From Pseudooceanicola aestuarii (GTDB taxonomy: Bacteria; Pseudomonadota; Alphaproteobacteria; Rhodobacterales; Rhodobacteraceae): a stretch of 64,000 nt of DNA. The notes below the pieces were generated by a model that saw only the letters and a program-made list of their open reading frames with translations, made no database searches and was not told where the DNA came from. Both the position numbers and the translations under genes were made by a program. Below are positions 16,166-25,811 of the stretch, in pieces; the first letter of the stretch is position 1, and each line of letters starts with the position of its first letter. The DNA is taken from positions 620,001 to 684,000 of the forward strand of contig NZ_JAAFZC010000002.1 in the NCBI RefSeq assembly GCF_010614805.1, given 5' to 3'.

Positions 16166-19100
16166 ATGCGACCGGATTTTGCACTGAATTTCGGAGCGGA
16201 CGGAATCGCCTTGCTCCACCGCGCCTCTCCAGGGTGGGAACGGATCGGTACAGCCGAGCCGGCTGCCGACGATTTCACCGCTCAGTTGGAAGACCTGCGG
16301 CAAAAGGCCGAGCTGTTTACCGATGGCGACCCGATCCTGTGCAAACTGGTGATACCGGATGACCAACTGCGCTATCTCACCGTGCCCACCGGCCATGCCG
16401 GTGAGGCGGAACGGCGCGAAATCGTGGAACAGGCGCTCCATGGGGTCACCCCCTACGAGCTGGAGGAGCTTTCCTATGCGACCTCCATCTCCGGGGAGGT
16501 CACGCATGTCGCCATTGTCGCGTTGGACACCCTGGACGAGGCGGAGGAATTCGCCCTGTCACACGGGTTTGCGCCGCTGTCCTTCGTCGCCCTGCCCGAA
16601 GGGCGCGACTTCCTGGGAGAGCCATTCCTGGGACTGTCGCGGCATGCCGCCCGCCTTCTCCCCGCCGGGGAGGAGTTGGAAAAAGACGCGGTCTGGATCC
16701 GGATCCTGGGCGACGCACGCCTGCCCACTCCGCCGCAATCGACGGGGGCGTCTGCCGCCCTCGCCCCCACGCCAGGTGGTGAACCCGTCGGTGCCGAGGA
16801 TCGCGAAAATGAAACGCTGGACAGCGCCCCGGCCTTCCGTTCGGCCCGCGACCTTGCCACGGCGCCCCCAGCCCCCCCCGATCTGACCAATCAACAATCC
16901 GAACGCGCGCCGGCGCGCGATGCGGACGAGGTGGATCCGGCCCCGACAGCCACGGCCTCCGACGCCTCGGAAACAGCGCCGGACAAGGGGCCAACGTCAG
17001 CCCCGTCAGCAGACCCGGAGACGGGCGCCCTTACCTCCGCCGGGACCTCTGCCGAGGGCGACAGCGAAGAGGGCCTGTTCGCCTTCGCTTCCGTGCGCGC
17101 CGCCACAGAGGCGCGCGATACCGCCCCGCCCATGGCCGCCACCCGCGCTGCCGCACCCCCGCCACAGGACGCCACGCCGCCACTGGACGCCAATCCGCCA
17201 CAGGACGCCTCCGCGTCCAAGGACGCGGCCACGGCCGGCAAAGCCGCCGCGCGCGTGACCGATCCTGGGCTGGATATCGAACCCTCAGCCATGCGCCGCT
17301 TTGCCTACCGGGTGAAGGAGCCTTCCGGCGAACCGGCGCCGCTGGCGCCGCCAAGCCCCAGGGCCACCATCCCGGTGGCCGAGGACAAGACCCTCGCCGA
17401 TCAGGCCGCCAGCATCGCAAGTCTGCGCCGTGGCCCCGAGGGTCCGGACAGCCCCAAGGCTCCGCGTACGGGCCTAGGGGCGCGGCTCGGCGGGATATTC
17501 ACCCGCCGTGTGCGCCCTGCCCCGGACACCGCCGCGCCGAAATCCGCGCCCTCGCAGACGGCACGCCAGGCGCCCCGAGCCGCAGTGACGGCCCCGGCTT
17601 CGCCAGAGGGTGCCGCGAAACCCCCGGTCGCGGCGCCCGACGTGCCGCCCGCCGTGGCAAAAGCGGCCAAGGCCTTGAAACGGAAACAGCGCAAGCGGTT
17701 CGGCAAACGCCCGGCCGAAGCCCCCCTGGCCACGCCGCCAAGCCCCAAGATCGCCGCCTCGCCCACCGCCTCCGCGACAGCTACGGCCAAGCCCCCGAAA
17801 ACCGGGTTGAAGGCCGCACGGGATCTCCCCTCCGGCAAGATGCCGGGCAAGGTGCCGGACCTGCGTGCCGCCCGCGCGAAGGCCCCCGTGGACGCTTCGC
17901 GCCGCGCCCCGGAGGCCGACCGCAACCAGATGCCGCCCCGCCCCGAGGAGCAGAGCGAGCTGGAGCGGATGACCGTCTTCGGCGCCCGGGGCACCGCGCA
18001 ATCTGAGAGGCAATCCCGCGGCATGGGGTTGGTTCTGACGGTGGTTCTGCTGTTGTTCATGGCCGCCGTGGCGGCCTGGGCCTCGGTGTTTCGGGATGAC
18101 CGGATCGCCTGGCTGTTCCTGCCGGCGCCCGAGGTTGAGACCAGCACGGTCGCCACCTCCGCCGACACGCCCACCGGACCGGAGGCCGACGCCCCGGCGC
18201 TGGACGTCACGCTGGTGGCGCCCCAGGATCTGGACGGCGCCGTGCCCCCTGCGGCCCTCCCGGCGCCGGACCGTCCGGAACAGGATCCAGCACCCGAGAT
18301 CGAGGCCCCGCGCACCGTTGAAACCGATGTGCAGCCCGAACCGGAGCCGCAGACCGCCGCGCCTGCCGCGACCTCGCCCTTGATCGCCGACACGCCAGCG
18401 CCCCTGGGCACCCCGGCCAGCCCGGCGGAGGTGCAGGCGCGCTATGCCGCGACGGGGATCTGGCTGCGCGCGCCGACGCAATCGGCCGCGCCCAACGACA
18501 CCGTGATGGAAGAACCCTACCTGACCTCTCTTGATCCGGAGGTTCCGATCCTCGACGCCGTCGCCCTGCCGGCGCCGGAAACCACCCGGGACGCGTCGAT
18601 CTTTGCCCCCGCCGATCCGCCGCCCTTGCAGGCGCGGTTCCGGCTGGACGATCGCGGGTTGGTCGCCGGAACGGCGGAGGGCGCAGTGACGCCGCAGGGA
18701 CACCGGGTCTTTTCGGGGCGGCCTGCGGCTGTGCCACCGCCGTCACGCGGCGACCAGGCCGAGGATGCCGCGCGGCAGGAAAGCAGCGCCCAGGCGGCGC
18801 AAGCGAACCTGAAACTGGCCCGGCTGCGCCCGCGTCCGCGCCCTGGTGACCTGGTGGAGGAAAGCCTGCGCGAAACCGAACGCTCTGCCCTGGGCGGGCG
18901 TACGCGGACGGAATTGGCCCTGCTGCGCCCGCGTGCACGGCCTTCCCTGCCCGATCCCCAGACGGAGAGCGAGGCAGACAGCGACATCATCGAATCCGCC
19001 CTGGAAGAAGCCGGTGCCGTGATCCTGGACAGCGGCACGTCGCTGGCAATCGCGACCTCCGTCCGGCCGCGCCCGCGTCCGGGCAACATGGGATCGCTGG

Positions 19101-19420
19101 TCGAACAGGCGCGGGAGGCCGACGTGGTGCCTGTGGCCCAGGTCGCGCCGCGCACCGTGGCGCCTGCCATCCCGTCCCGGGCGTCGGTGGCGCGCCAGGC
19201 CACGGTGAAGAACGCGCTCAACCTGAACCGGATCAACCTGATCGGCGTCTATGGCCAGCCCAGCAACCGCCGCGCGTTGGTGCGCCTGTCGAACGGCCGC
19301 TACAAGAAGGTGAAGGTCGGCGATCGGTTGGATGGGGGGCGGATCGCGGCGATCGGCGATGGCGAGCTGCGCTATGTGAAGAGCGGCCGGAACATGGTGC
19401 TGGAGATGCCCAGCGGCTGA
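16166..19420 (+). CDS. Large membrane protein with GspL/PilM-like head and GspC/PilP-like tail
   Basis: A 1084-residue protein I recognise only by parts. Residues 1-145 resemble the actin-like cytoplasmic domain of GspL/PilM (DDQLRYLTVPTGHAGEAERR, HGVTPYELEEL, EEFALSHGF). Residues 150-600 are low-complexity Pro/Ala/Thr-rich. One membrane helix (620-642, MGLVLTVVLLLFMAAVAAW) would put the rest in the periplasm. About 890-1000 holds three RPRPRPG-type repeats. Residues 1018-1084 resemble the GspC homology region/PilP (INLIGVYGQ, KKVKVGDRL, IAAIGDGEL, LEMPSG). No secretin or secretion ATPase is nearby. A paralogue of the tail is at 34554. A scaffold joining cytoplasm to periplasm is inferred. 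Confidence 0.7.
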   Translation: MRPDFALNFGADGIALLHRASPGWERIGTAEPAADDFTAQLEDLRQKAELFTDGDPILCKLVIPDDQLRYLTVPTGHAGEAERREIVEQALHGVTPYELEELSYATSISGEVTHVAIVALDTLDEAEEFALSHGFAPLSFVALPEGRDFLGEPFLGLSRHAARLLPAGEELEKDAVWIRILGDARLPTPPQSTGASAALAPTPGGEPVGAEDRENETLDSAPAFRSARDLATAPPAPPDLTNQQSERAPARDADEVDPAPTATASDASETAPDKGPTSAPSADPETGALTSAGTSAEGDSEEGLFAFASVRAATEARDTAPPMAATRAAAPPPQDATPPLDANPPQDASASKDAATAGKAAARVTDPGLDIEPSAMRRFAYRVKEPSGEPAPLAPPSPRATIPVAEDKTLADQAASIASLRRGPEGPDSPKAPRTGLGARLGGIFTRRVRPAPDTAAPKSAPSQTARQAPRAAVTAPASPEGAAKPPVAAPDVPPAVAKAAKALKRKQRKRFGKRPAEAPLATPPSPKIAASPTASATATAKPPKTGLKAARDLPSGKMPGKVPDLRAARAKAPVDASRRAPEADRNQMPPRPEEQSELERMTVFGARGTAQSERQSRGMGLVLTVVLLLFMAAVAAWASVFRDDRIAWLFLPAPEVETSTVATSADTPTGPEADAPALDVTLVAPQDLDGAVPPAALPAPDRPEQDPAPEIEAPRTVETDVQPEPEPQTAAPAATSPLIADTPAPLGTPASPAEVQARYAATGIWLRAPTQSAAPNDTVMEEPYLTSLDPEVPILDAVALPAPETTRDASIFAPADPPPLQARFRLDDRGLVAGTAEGAVTPQGHRVFSGRPAAVPPPSRGDQAEDAARQESSAQAAQANLKLARLRPRPRPGDLVEESLRETERSALGGRTRTELALLRPRARPSLPDPQTESEADSDIIESALEEAGAVILDSGTSLAIATSVRPRPRPGNMGSLVEQAREADVVPVAQVAPRTVAPAIPSRASVARQATVKNALNLNRINLIGVYGQPSNRRALVRLSNGRYKKVKVGDRLDGGRIAAIGDGELRYVKSGRNMVLEMPSG

Positions 19421-19556
19421 TCCGCCCGCCGGCCTCCGGCCTCCGGGACCACGCCTGATCTGACGCACCGGGTGCCCCCATTTCCACGCCCATCGCGCTG
19501 CTTGGTGCCGCGCCGCCCGGCCTCCATTCCGCCCTATCGCATGACGGCCGCATAGC

Positions 19557-19588
19557 GAAAGACGCACCGGCCGGGGCCGATGCGTCTT
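19557..19588 (-). terminator. Possible terminator after hppD
   Basis: AAGACGCA and TGCGTCTT pair around a 14-base GC-rich loop about 78 bases past the hppD stop; leftward it ends in TTTCG, a short T-run. Confidence 0.5.
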
Positions 19589-19665
19589 CTGGTCCTCCCT
19601 GTCGGACCTGGCGGATCGCGGGGCGTCCCCTGTTCGCCGCGCCCCAGCGGGCCACGGCGCCGGGG

Positions 19666-20760
19666 TCATTCTGCCGCGAGTTCACCGTTGTTGATCTGCT
19701 CCTGCTCGATGCTCTCGAACAGCGCCTTGAAATTCCCCTCGCCAAAGCCGTCATCGCCCTTGCGCTGGATGAATTCGAAGAAGATCGGCCCGATCACGGT
19801 TTTCGAGAAGATTTGCAGCAGAATGCGCGTCTCTCCTCCATCCACGACCCCTTCGCCGTCAATCAGGATGCCATGGGTTTTCATCCGCTCGATCGGCTCT
19901 TCGTGGCCGGTGACGCGGTCGTGGGACATGTCGTAATAGGCGTCGGGCGGGCCCGGCATGAATTTCACGCCCTTTTCCGCGATCTGGTCGGTGGCGTCGT
20001 AGATGTCATAGGCGCCAACGGCGATGTGCTGGATTCCCTCGCCATTGTACTTGCGCAGATAGGCGACGATCTGGCCCTCTTCGCCCCGGTCTTCGTTGAT
20101 CGGGATGCGGATGCGCCCGCAGGGCGAGGTCAGCGCGCGGGAGAACAGGCCGGAATGCTTCCCCTGGATATCGAAGAACCGGATTTCGCGAAAATTGAAC
20201 AGGTCGCCATAGAACCGGAACCAGGTGTCCATGTTCCCCTTGTGCACGTTATGCGTCAGGTGGTCGAGATAATGAAACCCGACGCCGCGTGGCTTGGACT
20301 GGGCCAGCCAGTCGAATTCATGGTTGTAGGGCGAGGTATCGTAATATGCTTCGATGAAATAGATGAGAGATCCGCCGATGCCGCGAATGGCGGGAACATC
20401 CATCGTCTTGCCGGGGCCGTCATAGGGTTCGGCGCCGTTTTTCACCGCGTGGTCGAACGCGTGTTGCGCATCCACCACGCGCCAGCCCATCGACGGGGCA
20501 CAGGGGCCGTGTTCGTCGATGAAATCGGCCGCGTGGGTGCCCGGTTCGGCGTTGACGATATAGGTGATGTCGCCCTGCTGCCACAGCTCGATATCCTTGG
20601 ATTTGTGGCGTCCCACCAGCGCGTAGCCCATGCGCGCAAAGAGATCGCGCAATTCCTGCGGTTCGGGATGGGCGAATTCGACGAATTCGAACCCGTCGGT
20701 TCCGGCGGGATTGTCCGGGGTGATCTGCGATTTCGGCGCGTCGTGCGGGAAAGGGCCCAT
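19666..20760 (-). CDS. hppD: 4-hydroxyphenylpyruvate dioxygenase
   Basis: Non-haem iron enzyme that turns 4-hydroxyphenylpyruvate into homogentisate in tyrosine breakdown. The 364-residue protein has two VOC-fold halves. Iron ligands are in the expected motifs: His in GFHYLDHLTHNV, His in IQHIAVGAYD and Glu in GPIFFEFIQRKGDDGFGEGN. The start MGPFPHDAPKSQITPDNP has AGGAGG just upstream. An Lrp/AsnC regulator is transcribed divergently 136 bases away and is the likely controller. Homogentisate dioxygenase is not in the window. Confidence 0.96.
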   Translation of the reverse strand: MGPFPHDAPKSQITPDNPAGTDGFEFVEFAHPEPQELRDLFARMGYALVGRHKSKDIELWQQGDITYIVNAEPGTHAADFIDEHGPCAPSMGWRVVDAQHAFDHAVKNGAEPYDGPGKTMDVPAIRGIGGSLIYFIEAYYDTSPYNHEFDWLAQSKPRGVGFHYLDHLTHNVHKGNMDTWFRFYGDLFNFREIRFFDIQGKHSGLFSRALTSPCGRIRIPINEDRGEEGQIVAYLRKYNGEGIQHIAVGAYDIYDATDQIAEKGVKFMPGPPDAYYDMSHDRVTGHEEPIERMKTHGILIDGEGVVDGGETRILLQIFSKTVIGPIFFEFIQRKGDDGFGEGNFKALFESIEQEQINNGELAAE

Positions 20761-20848
20761 CTTTGCCTCCTTTGATGCGGATTTGATGCAAGTCTAGGCC
20801 ATATTCAGCCGGAGAACTGCGCGTTCTCGGGGATATTACTGCCAGGCG

Positions 20849-20896
20849 ATGCGGAAACGGCGTATGGAACGGTGGAATCATGCTAGGATTCCGCAT
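20849..20896. promoter_or_regulatory. Nested inverted repeats in the hppD-lrp divergent promoter
   Basis: ATGCGGAA (20849-20856) is repeated inverted as TTCCGCAT (20889-20896), and GGAATC/GATTCC (20874-20892) lies inside the right part. The right arm touches the regulator's start codon. Autoregulatory binding by the Lrp-type protein is inferred from position. Confidence 0.4.
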
Positions 20897-21352
20897 ATGC
20901 TTGACGTGACAGACATCCGATTGCTGGCCGCCCTCCAGAAAGACGCGCATCTGACCGCGCAGGAACTGGGGGAGATGCTGAACCTTTCGCCCTCGCAGGC
21001 GGGGCGGCGGCGCCAGCGGCTGGAGGGCGAGGGGTATATTCACGCCTATATCGCGCGGCTGAACCCGGAGCGACTGGGCCTGTCGATCCAGGCCTTTGTC
21101 CAGGTGCAGCTGGGCACCCACGGGCCGGACCAGGCACGGGAATTCGCCCGGCTGGTGGCCTCGCGGGCTGAGATCACATCGGCCTGGACCCTGACGGGGG
21201 AGGCGGATTATCTGCTGCGCGTGTTCTGCACCGACCTGGCAGCGCTGAACCGGCTGATCCACGAAGTTCTGTTGCCGCACCATTCCGTCACACGGGTGCA
21301 AAGTCAGATCGTCATGGATCAGATGAAACAGGACGCACCGCTGCCGACCTGA
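20897..21352 (+). CDS. Lrp/AsnC-family transcriptional regulator
   Basis: A 151-residue regulator with an N-terminal helix-turn-helix (LTAQELGEMLNLSPSQAGRRRQRLEGEG, residues 19-46, shown by its L-x-x-x-L-x-L-S spacing) and a C-terminal RAM ligand-binding domain ending SRAEITSAWTLTGEADYLLRV and VQSQIVMDQMK. ATG 20897 is chosen because MLDVTDIRLL is the canonical family start; the in-frame ATG 16 codons upstream overlaps the predicted operator. It is divergent from hppD, so control of tyrosine degradation by an aromatic amino acid is the likeliest role. Confidence 0.87.
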   Translation: MLDVTDIRLLAALQKDAHLTAQELGEMLNLSPSQAGRRRQRLEGEGYIHAYIARLNPERLGLSIQAFVQVQLGTHGPDQAREFARLVASRAEITSAWTLTGEADYLLRVFCTDLAALNRLIHEVLLPHHSVTRVQSQIVMDQMKQDAPLPT

Positions 21353-21446
21353 CCGCGCCTGCGGTCGCCCCACCATCCACCGCCGCCCCATCCGGCAAGG
21401 TGCACGACGATCTCCCGTTACGGGACAACAAACGACAGGAGCACGA

Positions 21447-23330
21447 ATGGAAGGTTTCCTCTACCAAGCCTCGATCTACTTGGCCGCCGCGGTGATCGCG
21501 GTGCCCATCGCAGCCCGGCTGGGGCTGGGGTCCGTGCTGGGCTACCTGTCGGCGGGCATCCTGATCGGCCCGGTACTGGGCCTGGTGGGCAGCGAGACCC
21601 AGGATTTGCAGCATTTCGCGGAATTCGGCGTGGTGATGATGCTGTTCCTGATCGGGCTGGAGCTGGAGCCAAAGGCGCTGTGGGCGATGCGGCACCGTCT
21701 GCTGGGCCTGGGCGGGTTGCAGGTGCTGGGCACCATGGCGGCCGTCACAGCGGCGGCGATGGCGATGGGGCTGCAATGGTCCGAAGGGCTGGCGGTGGGG
21801 ATGATATTCGCCCTGTCCTCCACCGCGATCGTGTTGCAGACCCTGTCGGAAAAGGGGTTGATGCAGACCGCCGGCGGGCGCTCCGCCTTTTCGGTGCTGC
21901 TGACGCAGGACATCGCGGTGATCCCGATGCTGGCGTTTCTGCCTCTGCTGGCGCTGCCGATCCTGCCGACGCTGAATGCCGACGGGTCCGTCACCTCGGC
22001 GGCGCAACATGCGGCGGAGGAGGCGGGGCATCATTCGATGTCGCTGGTGGATGGGCTGCCGGGCTGGGGCGTCACCCTGGTGACGCTGGGCGCGGTGGCA
22101 ATGGTGATCCTGGCGGGGATGTACCTGATCCGCCCGGTATTCCGCTGGATCCACCAGGCGCGCCTGCGAGAGATGTACACCGCTCTGGCGCTGGCCATCG
22201 TGATCGGCATCGCCTTCCTGATGAACCTGGTGGGCCTGTCGCCCGCTCTTGGCACATTTCTCGCCGGGGTGCTGCTGGCCAACAGCGAATTCCGGCACGA
22301 GCTGGAAAGCGATATCGAGCCGTTCAAGGGGCTGTTGCTGGGGCTCTTCTTCATCACGGTCGGCGCGGGCATCAACTTTCCGCTGCTGTTCGGCGATCCG
22401 CTGACCATCCTGGGGTTGGCCCTGGGACTTATGGTGCTGAAAGGCGTGTTCCTGTTCGCCATCGGGCGGATCTTCCAGCTGCGGCACCGCAACCTGATGC
22501 TGTTCACCCTGTCGCTGGCGCAGGCCGGCGAATTCGGTTTCGTGCTGATCTCCTTTTCCCGGCAGCAGAACGTGCTGGAGGCCGTGCTGGCCGAACGGCT
22601 GCTGTTGGTGGTCGCCCTGACCATGCTGCTGACGCCGTTGTTCTTCATCCTGTACGACTGGCTGTCCAGCCGCATGTCCGACGGCGGCGAGGCGCAGGAA
22701 CCCGACGAAATCGACGATGCCGGCCCGGTGATCATCGCCGGGATCGGACGGTTCGGGCAGATCGTGAACCGGCTGGTGCAATCCGTGGGCTTTCACACCG
22801 TGGTTCTGGATCACGACATGGAAACGGTGGAGCTGATGCGCCGTTTCGGCTTCAAGGGGTATTTCGGCGATCCCACCCGCCCCGATATCCTGCATGCGGC
22901 GGGCCTGCACCGGGCGCGCGTGCTGGTCGCGGCCATGGACAGCCCCGAATCGGTGACGCGGCTGGTGGCCTATGCCCGCAGCCAGCGCCCGGACCTGCAC
23001 ATCATCGCGCGCGCCTATGATCGCACCCATGTCTACAAGCTTTACCAGGCCGGGGCCGATGACATCGTACGGGAGACTTTCGACAGCTCTCTGCGGGCGG
23101 GGCGCTACGTGCTGGAGAATATCGGGCTGACGGAATACGAGGCTTCGGAGGCGGAAAAGACCTTCTTCCACCATGACCGGATGACCGTGCGGGAGCTGGC
23201 GGAATTGTGGGATCCCGAAATCCCGACGTCGCGCAATGTCGAATATATCGCCCGCGCGAAAGAGTTGGAAAAGGAATTGGAAACCGCCCTGCTGTCGCAA
23301 CTGGCCAGCCGCGACGACGACGCGGCATAG
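21447..23330 (+). CDS. Kef-type monovalent cation:proton antiporter with RCK/TrkA-N domain
   Basis: Inner-membrane CPA2 transporter, probably glutathione-gated K+ efflux or a relative. The 627 residues give about 12 membrane helices in the first 400 (YQASIYLAAAVIAVPIAARLG at the start, FALSSTAIVLQTLSEKG, TFLAGVLLANSEFRHELESD, AQAGEFGFVLIS). A cytoplasmic TrkA-N domain follows from about 425 (VIIAGIGRFGQIVNRL, FKGYFGDPTRPDILHAAGL). The length and domain order match KefB/KefC. The C-terminal 80 residues are charged. No KefG/KefF partner is adjacent. Cation preference is not determined. Confidence 0.88.
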   Translation: MEGFLYQASIYLAAAVIAVPIAARLGLGSVLGYLSAGILIGPVLGLVGSETQDLQHFAEFGVVMMLFLIGLELEPKALWAMRHRLLGLGGLQVLGTMAAVTAAAMAMGLQWSEGLAVGMIFALSSTAIVLQTLSEKGLMQTAGGRSAFSVLLTQDIAVIPMLAFLPLLALPILPTLNADGSVTSAAQHAAEEAGHHSMSLVDGLPGWGVTLVTLGAVAMVILAGMYLIRPVFRWIHQARLREMYTALALAIVIGIAFLMNLVGLSPALGTFLAGVLLANSEFRHELESDIEPFKGLLLGLFFITVGAGINFPLLFGDPLTILGLALGLMVLKGVFLFAIGRIFQLRHRNLMLFTLSLAQAGEFGFVLISFSRQQNVLEAVLAERLLLVVALTMLLTPLFFILYDWLSSRMSDGGEAQEPDEIDDAGPVIIAGIGRFGQIVNRLVQSVGFHTVVLDHDMETVELMRRFGFKGYFGDPTRPDILHAAGLHRARVLVAAMDSPESVTRLVAYARSQRPDLHIIARAYDRTHVYKLYQAGADDIVRETFDSSLRAGRYVLENIGLTEYEASEAEKTFFHHDRMTVRELAELWDPEIPTSRNVEYIARAKELEKELETALLSQLASRDDDAA

Positions 23331-23482
23331 GCCGGTTGGCTGGCGGTCGGCCGGAACCGTGACGGGCGCGGGGCATTCTGGTCCTCCGCCGCGCCGGATC
23401 GATCCCGATGTTTTGGACGTTCGTCCAACCGGGCCGCATCTTCGAACTGGAAAGCCTGCGCAGGGTGCGCTACTCGGCTGGC

Positions 23483-24523
23483 ATGACCGACAGCCTCCTG
23501 ATCCACCGCCCCGATGACTGGCACCTGCACCTGCGCGATGGCGCGATGCTGCGGGCCGTCCTGCCGGAAACCGCGCGCCATTTCGGCCGCGCCATCATCA
23601 TGCCGAACCTGGTGCCGCCTGTCGTCACCTCGGCCGATGCCGGCGCCTATCGCGACCGTATCCTGGCCGCCCTGCCCGAGGGGGCGGAGTTCGATCCGCT
23701 GATGACCCTCTACCTGACCGAAGGGACCGATCCCGCCGATGTGGCCGCCGCCCATGCCTCGGGCCTTGTGAAGGCAGTGAAACTGTACCCGGCAGGCGCC
23801 ACCACCAATTCGGACTCCGGCGTGCGCGACATCGACAAGGTCCGCCCGGTGCTGGAGGTGATGGCCGAGATCGGCCTGCCGCTGTGCACCCATGGCGAGG
23901 TCACCGACCCGGAGATCGACATCTTCGACCGGGAGGCCGTGTTCATCGACCGTGTGATGGACCCGTTGCGCCGCGCAGTGCCGGAATTGCGCGTGGTGAT
24001 GGAGCATATCACCACCTCCGACGCGGTGGAATATGTGTCCTCTGCCAGCGCGGGGCTGGCCGCCACGATCACGACGCACCATCTGGTGATCAACCGCAAT
24101 CACCTGTTGGTGGGGGGCATCCGGCCGCATTATTACTGCCTGCCCGTGGCCAAGCGCGAAACCCACCGCCTGGCGCTGCGCCGGGCCGCCACGTCCGGCG
24201 ATCCGCGGTTCTTTCTGGGCACCGACAGCGCGCCGCACCCTGATCATGCCAAGGAAACCGGCTGCGGCTGCGCGGGCTGCTTCACCGCCACCAACACCAT
24301 GTCGATCCTCGCCCATGTGTTCGAGGAAGACGGCGCGCTGGAGCGGTTGGAGGGATTCACCTCCCTCAACGGGCCGAATTTCTACCGCCTGCCCGTCAAC
24401 CCCGGCACGCTTCACCTGGAAAAGCAGGCAGAGCCGATGAGTTACCCCGCCAAGATCGCCTGCGACGACGGCGATGTCACCGTCTTCGACCCCGGTTTCC
24501 CGCTGCATTGGCGCGTCATCTGA
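23483..24523 (+). CDS. pyrC: Dihydroorotase (class II)
   Basis: Zinc enzyme that closes carbamoyl-aspartate to dihydroorotate in pyrimidine synthesis. The 346-residue protein begins [20 protein letters not shown] at ATG 23483; an upstream ATG adds 25 non-homologous residues. Metal ligands are visible in HLHLRD (15-20), the carboxylated lysine of [10 protein letters not shown], the His of THGEV and MEHITT, and the catalytic Asp of LGTDSAPHP. The length matches the E. coli-type enzyme. pyrE follows after 46 bases, giving a two-gene pyr unit. Confidence 0.95.
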   Translation: MTDSLLIHRPDDWHLHLRDGAMLRAVLPETARHFGRAIIMPNLVPPVVTSADAGAYRDRILAALPEGAEFDPLMTLYLTEGTDPADVAAAHASGLVKAVKLYPAGATTNSDSGVRDIDKVRPVLEVMAEIGLPLCTHGEVTDPEIDIFDREAVFIDRVMDPLRRAVPELRVVMEHITTSDAVEYVSSASAGLAATITTHHLVINRNHLLVGGIRPHYYCLPVAKRETHRLALRRAATSGDPRFFLGTDSAPHPDHAKETGCGCAGCFTATNTMSILAHVFEEDGALERLEGFTSLNGPNFYRLPVNPGTLHLEKQAEPMSYPAKIACDDGDVTVFDPGFPLHWRVI

Positions 24524-24569
24524 CGCCATCTGATTTCGCCCGCCCCGACCCTGCCCGAAAGGTCCGCCC

Positions 24570-25250
24570 ATGATCCCCGCATCCTTCCCTCCGCAAGACG
24601 AAATCGCGCGCCTGTCGGCCGCCATGCTGCTGGATATCGGCGCCGTCCATTTCAATGCGGAGGAACCGTTTACCCTGGCCTCCGGCCTGCCCTCGCCCAC
24701 CTATATCGACTGCCGCAAGCTGATCTCCTATCCGCGCATCCGCTCTGCCCTGATGGATTTCATGGCCGTCACGGTAATGCGCAACGCGGGGCTGGAGGCA
24801 TTCGACGTGATCGCGGGCGGCGAAACCGCCGGCATCCCCTTTGCCGCGCTGGTCGCCGAACGGATGGCTCTGCCCATGGCCTATGTCCGCAAGAAGCCCA
24901 AGGGCTACGGTCGTAACGCACGGATCGAAGGCGTGGTGAACGAGGGGGAGAACGTGCTGCTGGTGGAGGATCTGACCACCGACGGCGGGTCCAAGCTGTC
25001 CTTTGTCGATGCGATCCGGGAGGCCGGTGGCCAATGCGGTCATACGGCGGTGATCTTCTTCTATGACATCTTCCCTGACACGCGGAAAAACCTGGCCGAA
25101 CACGGGATCGAACTGCATCACCTGTGCACCTGGTGGGACGTGCTGGCCGAGGCGCGGCGCCGCGACAGCTTTGCCGCCGAGACGCTGGAGGAGGTCGAGA
25201 CCTTCCTCAAAGCGCCCCGCGCCTGGCAGGAGGCGCGGCAGCAGGGCTGA
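24570..25250 (+). CDS. pyrE: Orotate phosphoribosyltransferase
   Basis: Joins orotate to PRPP to give OMP, the step after dihydroorotate oxidation. The 226-residue protein has the PRPP-binding motif [14 protein letters not shown], the Lys-rich flexible loop [17 protein letters not shown], and the N-terminal [18 protein letters not shown]. The start [14 protein letters not shown] lies 46 bases after pyrC, consistent with co-transcription. Slightly longer at the C-terminus than enteric PyrE, as in other alphaproteobacteria. Confidence 0.95.
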   Translation: MIPASFPPQDEIARLSAAMLLDIGAVHFNAEEPFTLASGLPSPTYIDCRKLISYPRIRSALMDFMAVTVMRNAGLEAFDVIAGGETAGIPFAALVAERMALPMAYVRKKPKGYGRNARIEGVVNEGENVLLVEDLTTDGGSKLSFVDAIREAGGQCGHTAVIFFYDIFPDTRKNLAEHGIELHHLCTWWDVLAEARRRDSFAAETLEEVETFLKAPRAWQEARQQG

Positions 25251-25320
25251 TCCGCCCCCCTGCCGGTCGACCTGACCGTTCGCCCGACTTTTTCCGCCCG
25301 CCCATCCTCCCTGCCCCTTT

Positions 25321-25359
25321 CGCCCGCAGGTTCCGCCCGCAGGTTCCGCCCGCACGTCC
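25321..25359 (+). repeat. Three tandem copies of a 13-base unit
   Basis: CGCCCGCAGGTTC occurs twice exactly, followed by a third copy with two changes (CGCCCGCACGTCC), about 70 bases past the pyrE stop. Confidence 0.7.
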
Positions 25360-25563
25360 CGGTTGCCGGCCACTGCGCGCGCACATCGGGGCGGGGCGCT
25401 GCGGGCCGGGCGCCGGCCGCTGCGGGCGCCGGTCGCGGCGGGCGGCGGGCACCTGTGGCGGAATGATGCCGCAGCCACGCCAAGGCACCGCAGGGCGCCC
25501 CCCAGATATTGACAGCCCCCGCCACAATCGCCCAACATTTACCCGATCGACTGTATCAACATC

Positions 25564-25572
25564 TTATCCACA
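25564..25572 (+). promoter_or_regulatory. Perfect DnaA box upstream of dnaB
   Basis: TTATCCACA, an exact copy of the consensus DnaA-binding nonamer, about 240 bases before the dnaB start and 50 bases after a TTGACA -35 candidate. DnaA control of dnaB transcription is inferred. Confidence 0.5.
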
Positions 25573-25811
25573 GGGTTATACAGTTTGCCTTGGACCGCCG
25601 CGCTGACCTATGACAGATGCAGGGAGCGGTCGCCGGGACAAACACCGGCGCCGCGGGTGATGGTGATCCGAACTGCGGCCCTGCCGCCGTCCGGCGCGCT
25701 GTCCGGCAAACCCCTGATACAACCGCGACGCGCGCCATCTGGCGCACCAGGCAGGCGCGCGGCCTGCGGCACGCAGACATCTGCGCCCCATGTGGCGCGA
25801 CGGAGACAGGC

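Larger units (their letters stand above)
25251..25811 (+). other. 561-base intergenic region before dnaB
   Basis: The first 250 bases are very GC-rich and contain a 13-base tandem repeat (25321-25359). After 25500 it turns AT-richer, with TTGACA at 25509-25514 as a candidate -35 and an exact DnaA box at 25564-25572. The last 200 bases before the dnaB start have no recognised feature; an open frame continues upstream of dnaB but is not DnaB-like. Confidence 0.4.

Noticed and set aside
21312..23300. Long Gln/His-rich frame antisense to the Kef antiporter
   Set aside because: No recognisable domain; it is the codon-position shadow of the transporter gene.
25617..25811. N-terminal extension of DnaB by 65 residues
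   Set aside because: The extra residues are Ala/Arg/Pro-rich and unlike any DnaB; MNQVF at 25812 is the natural start.
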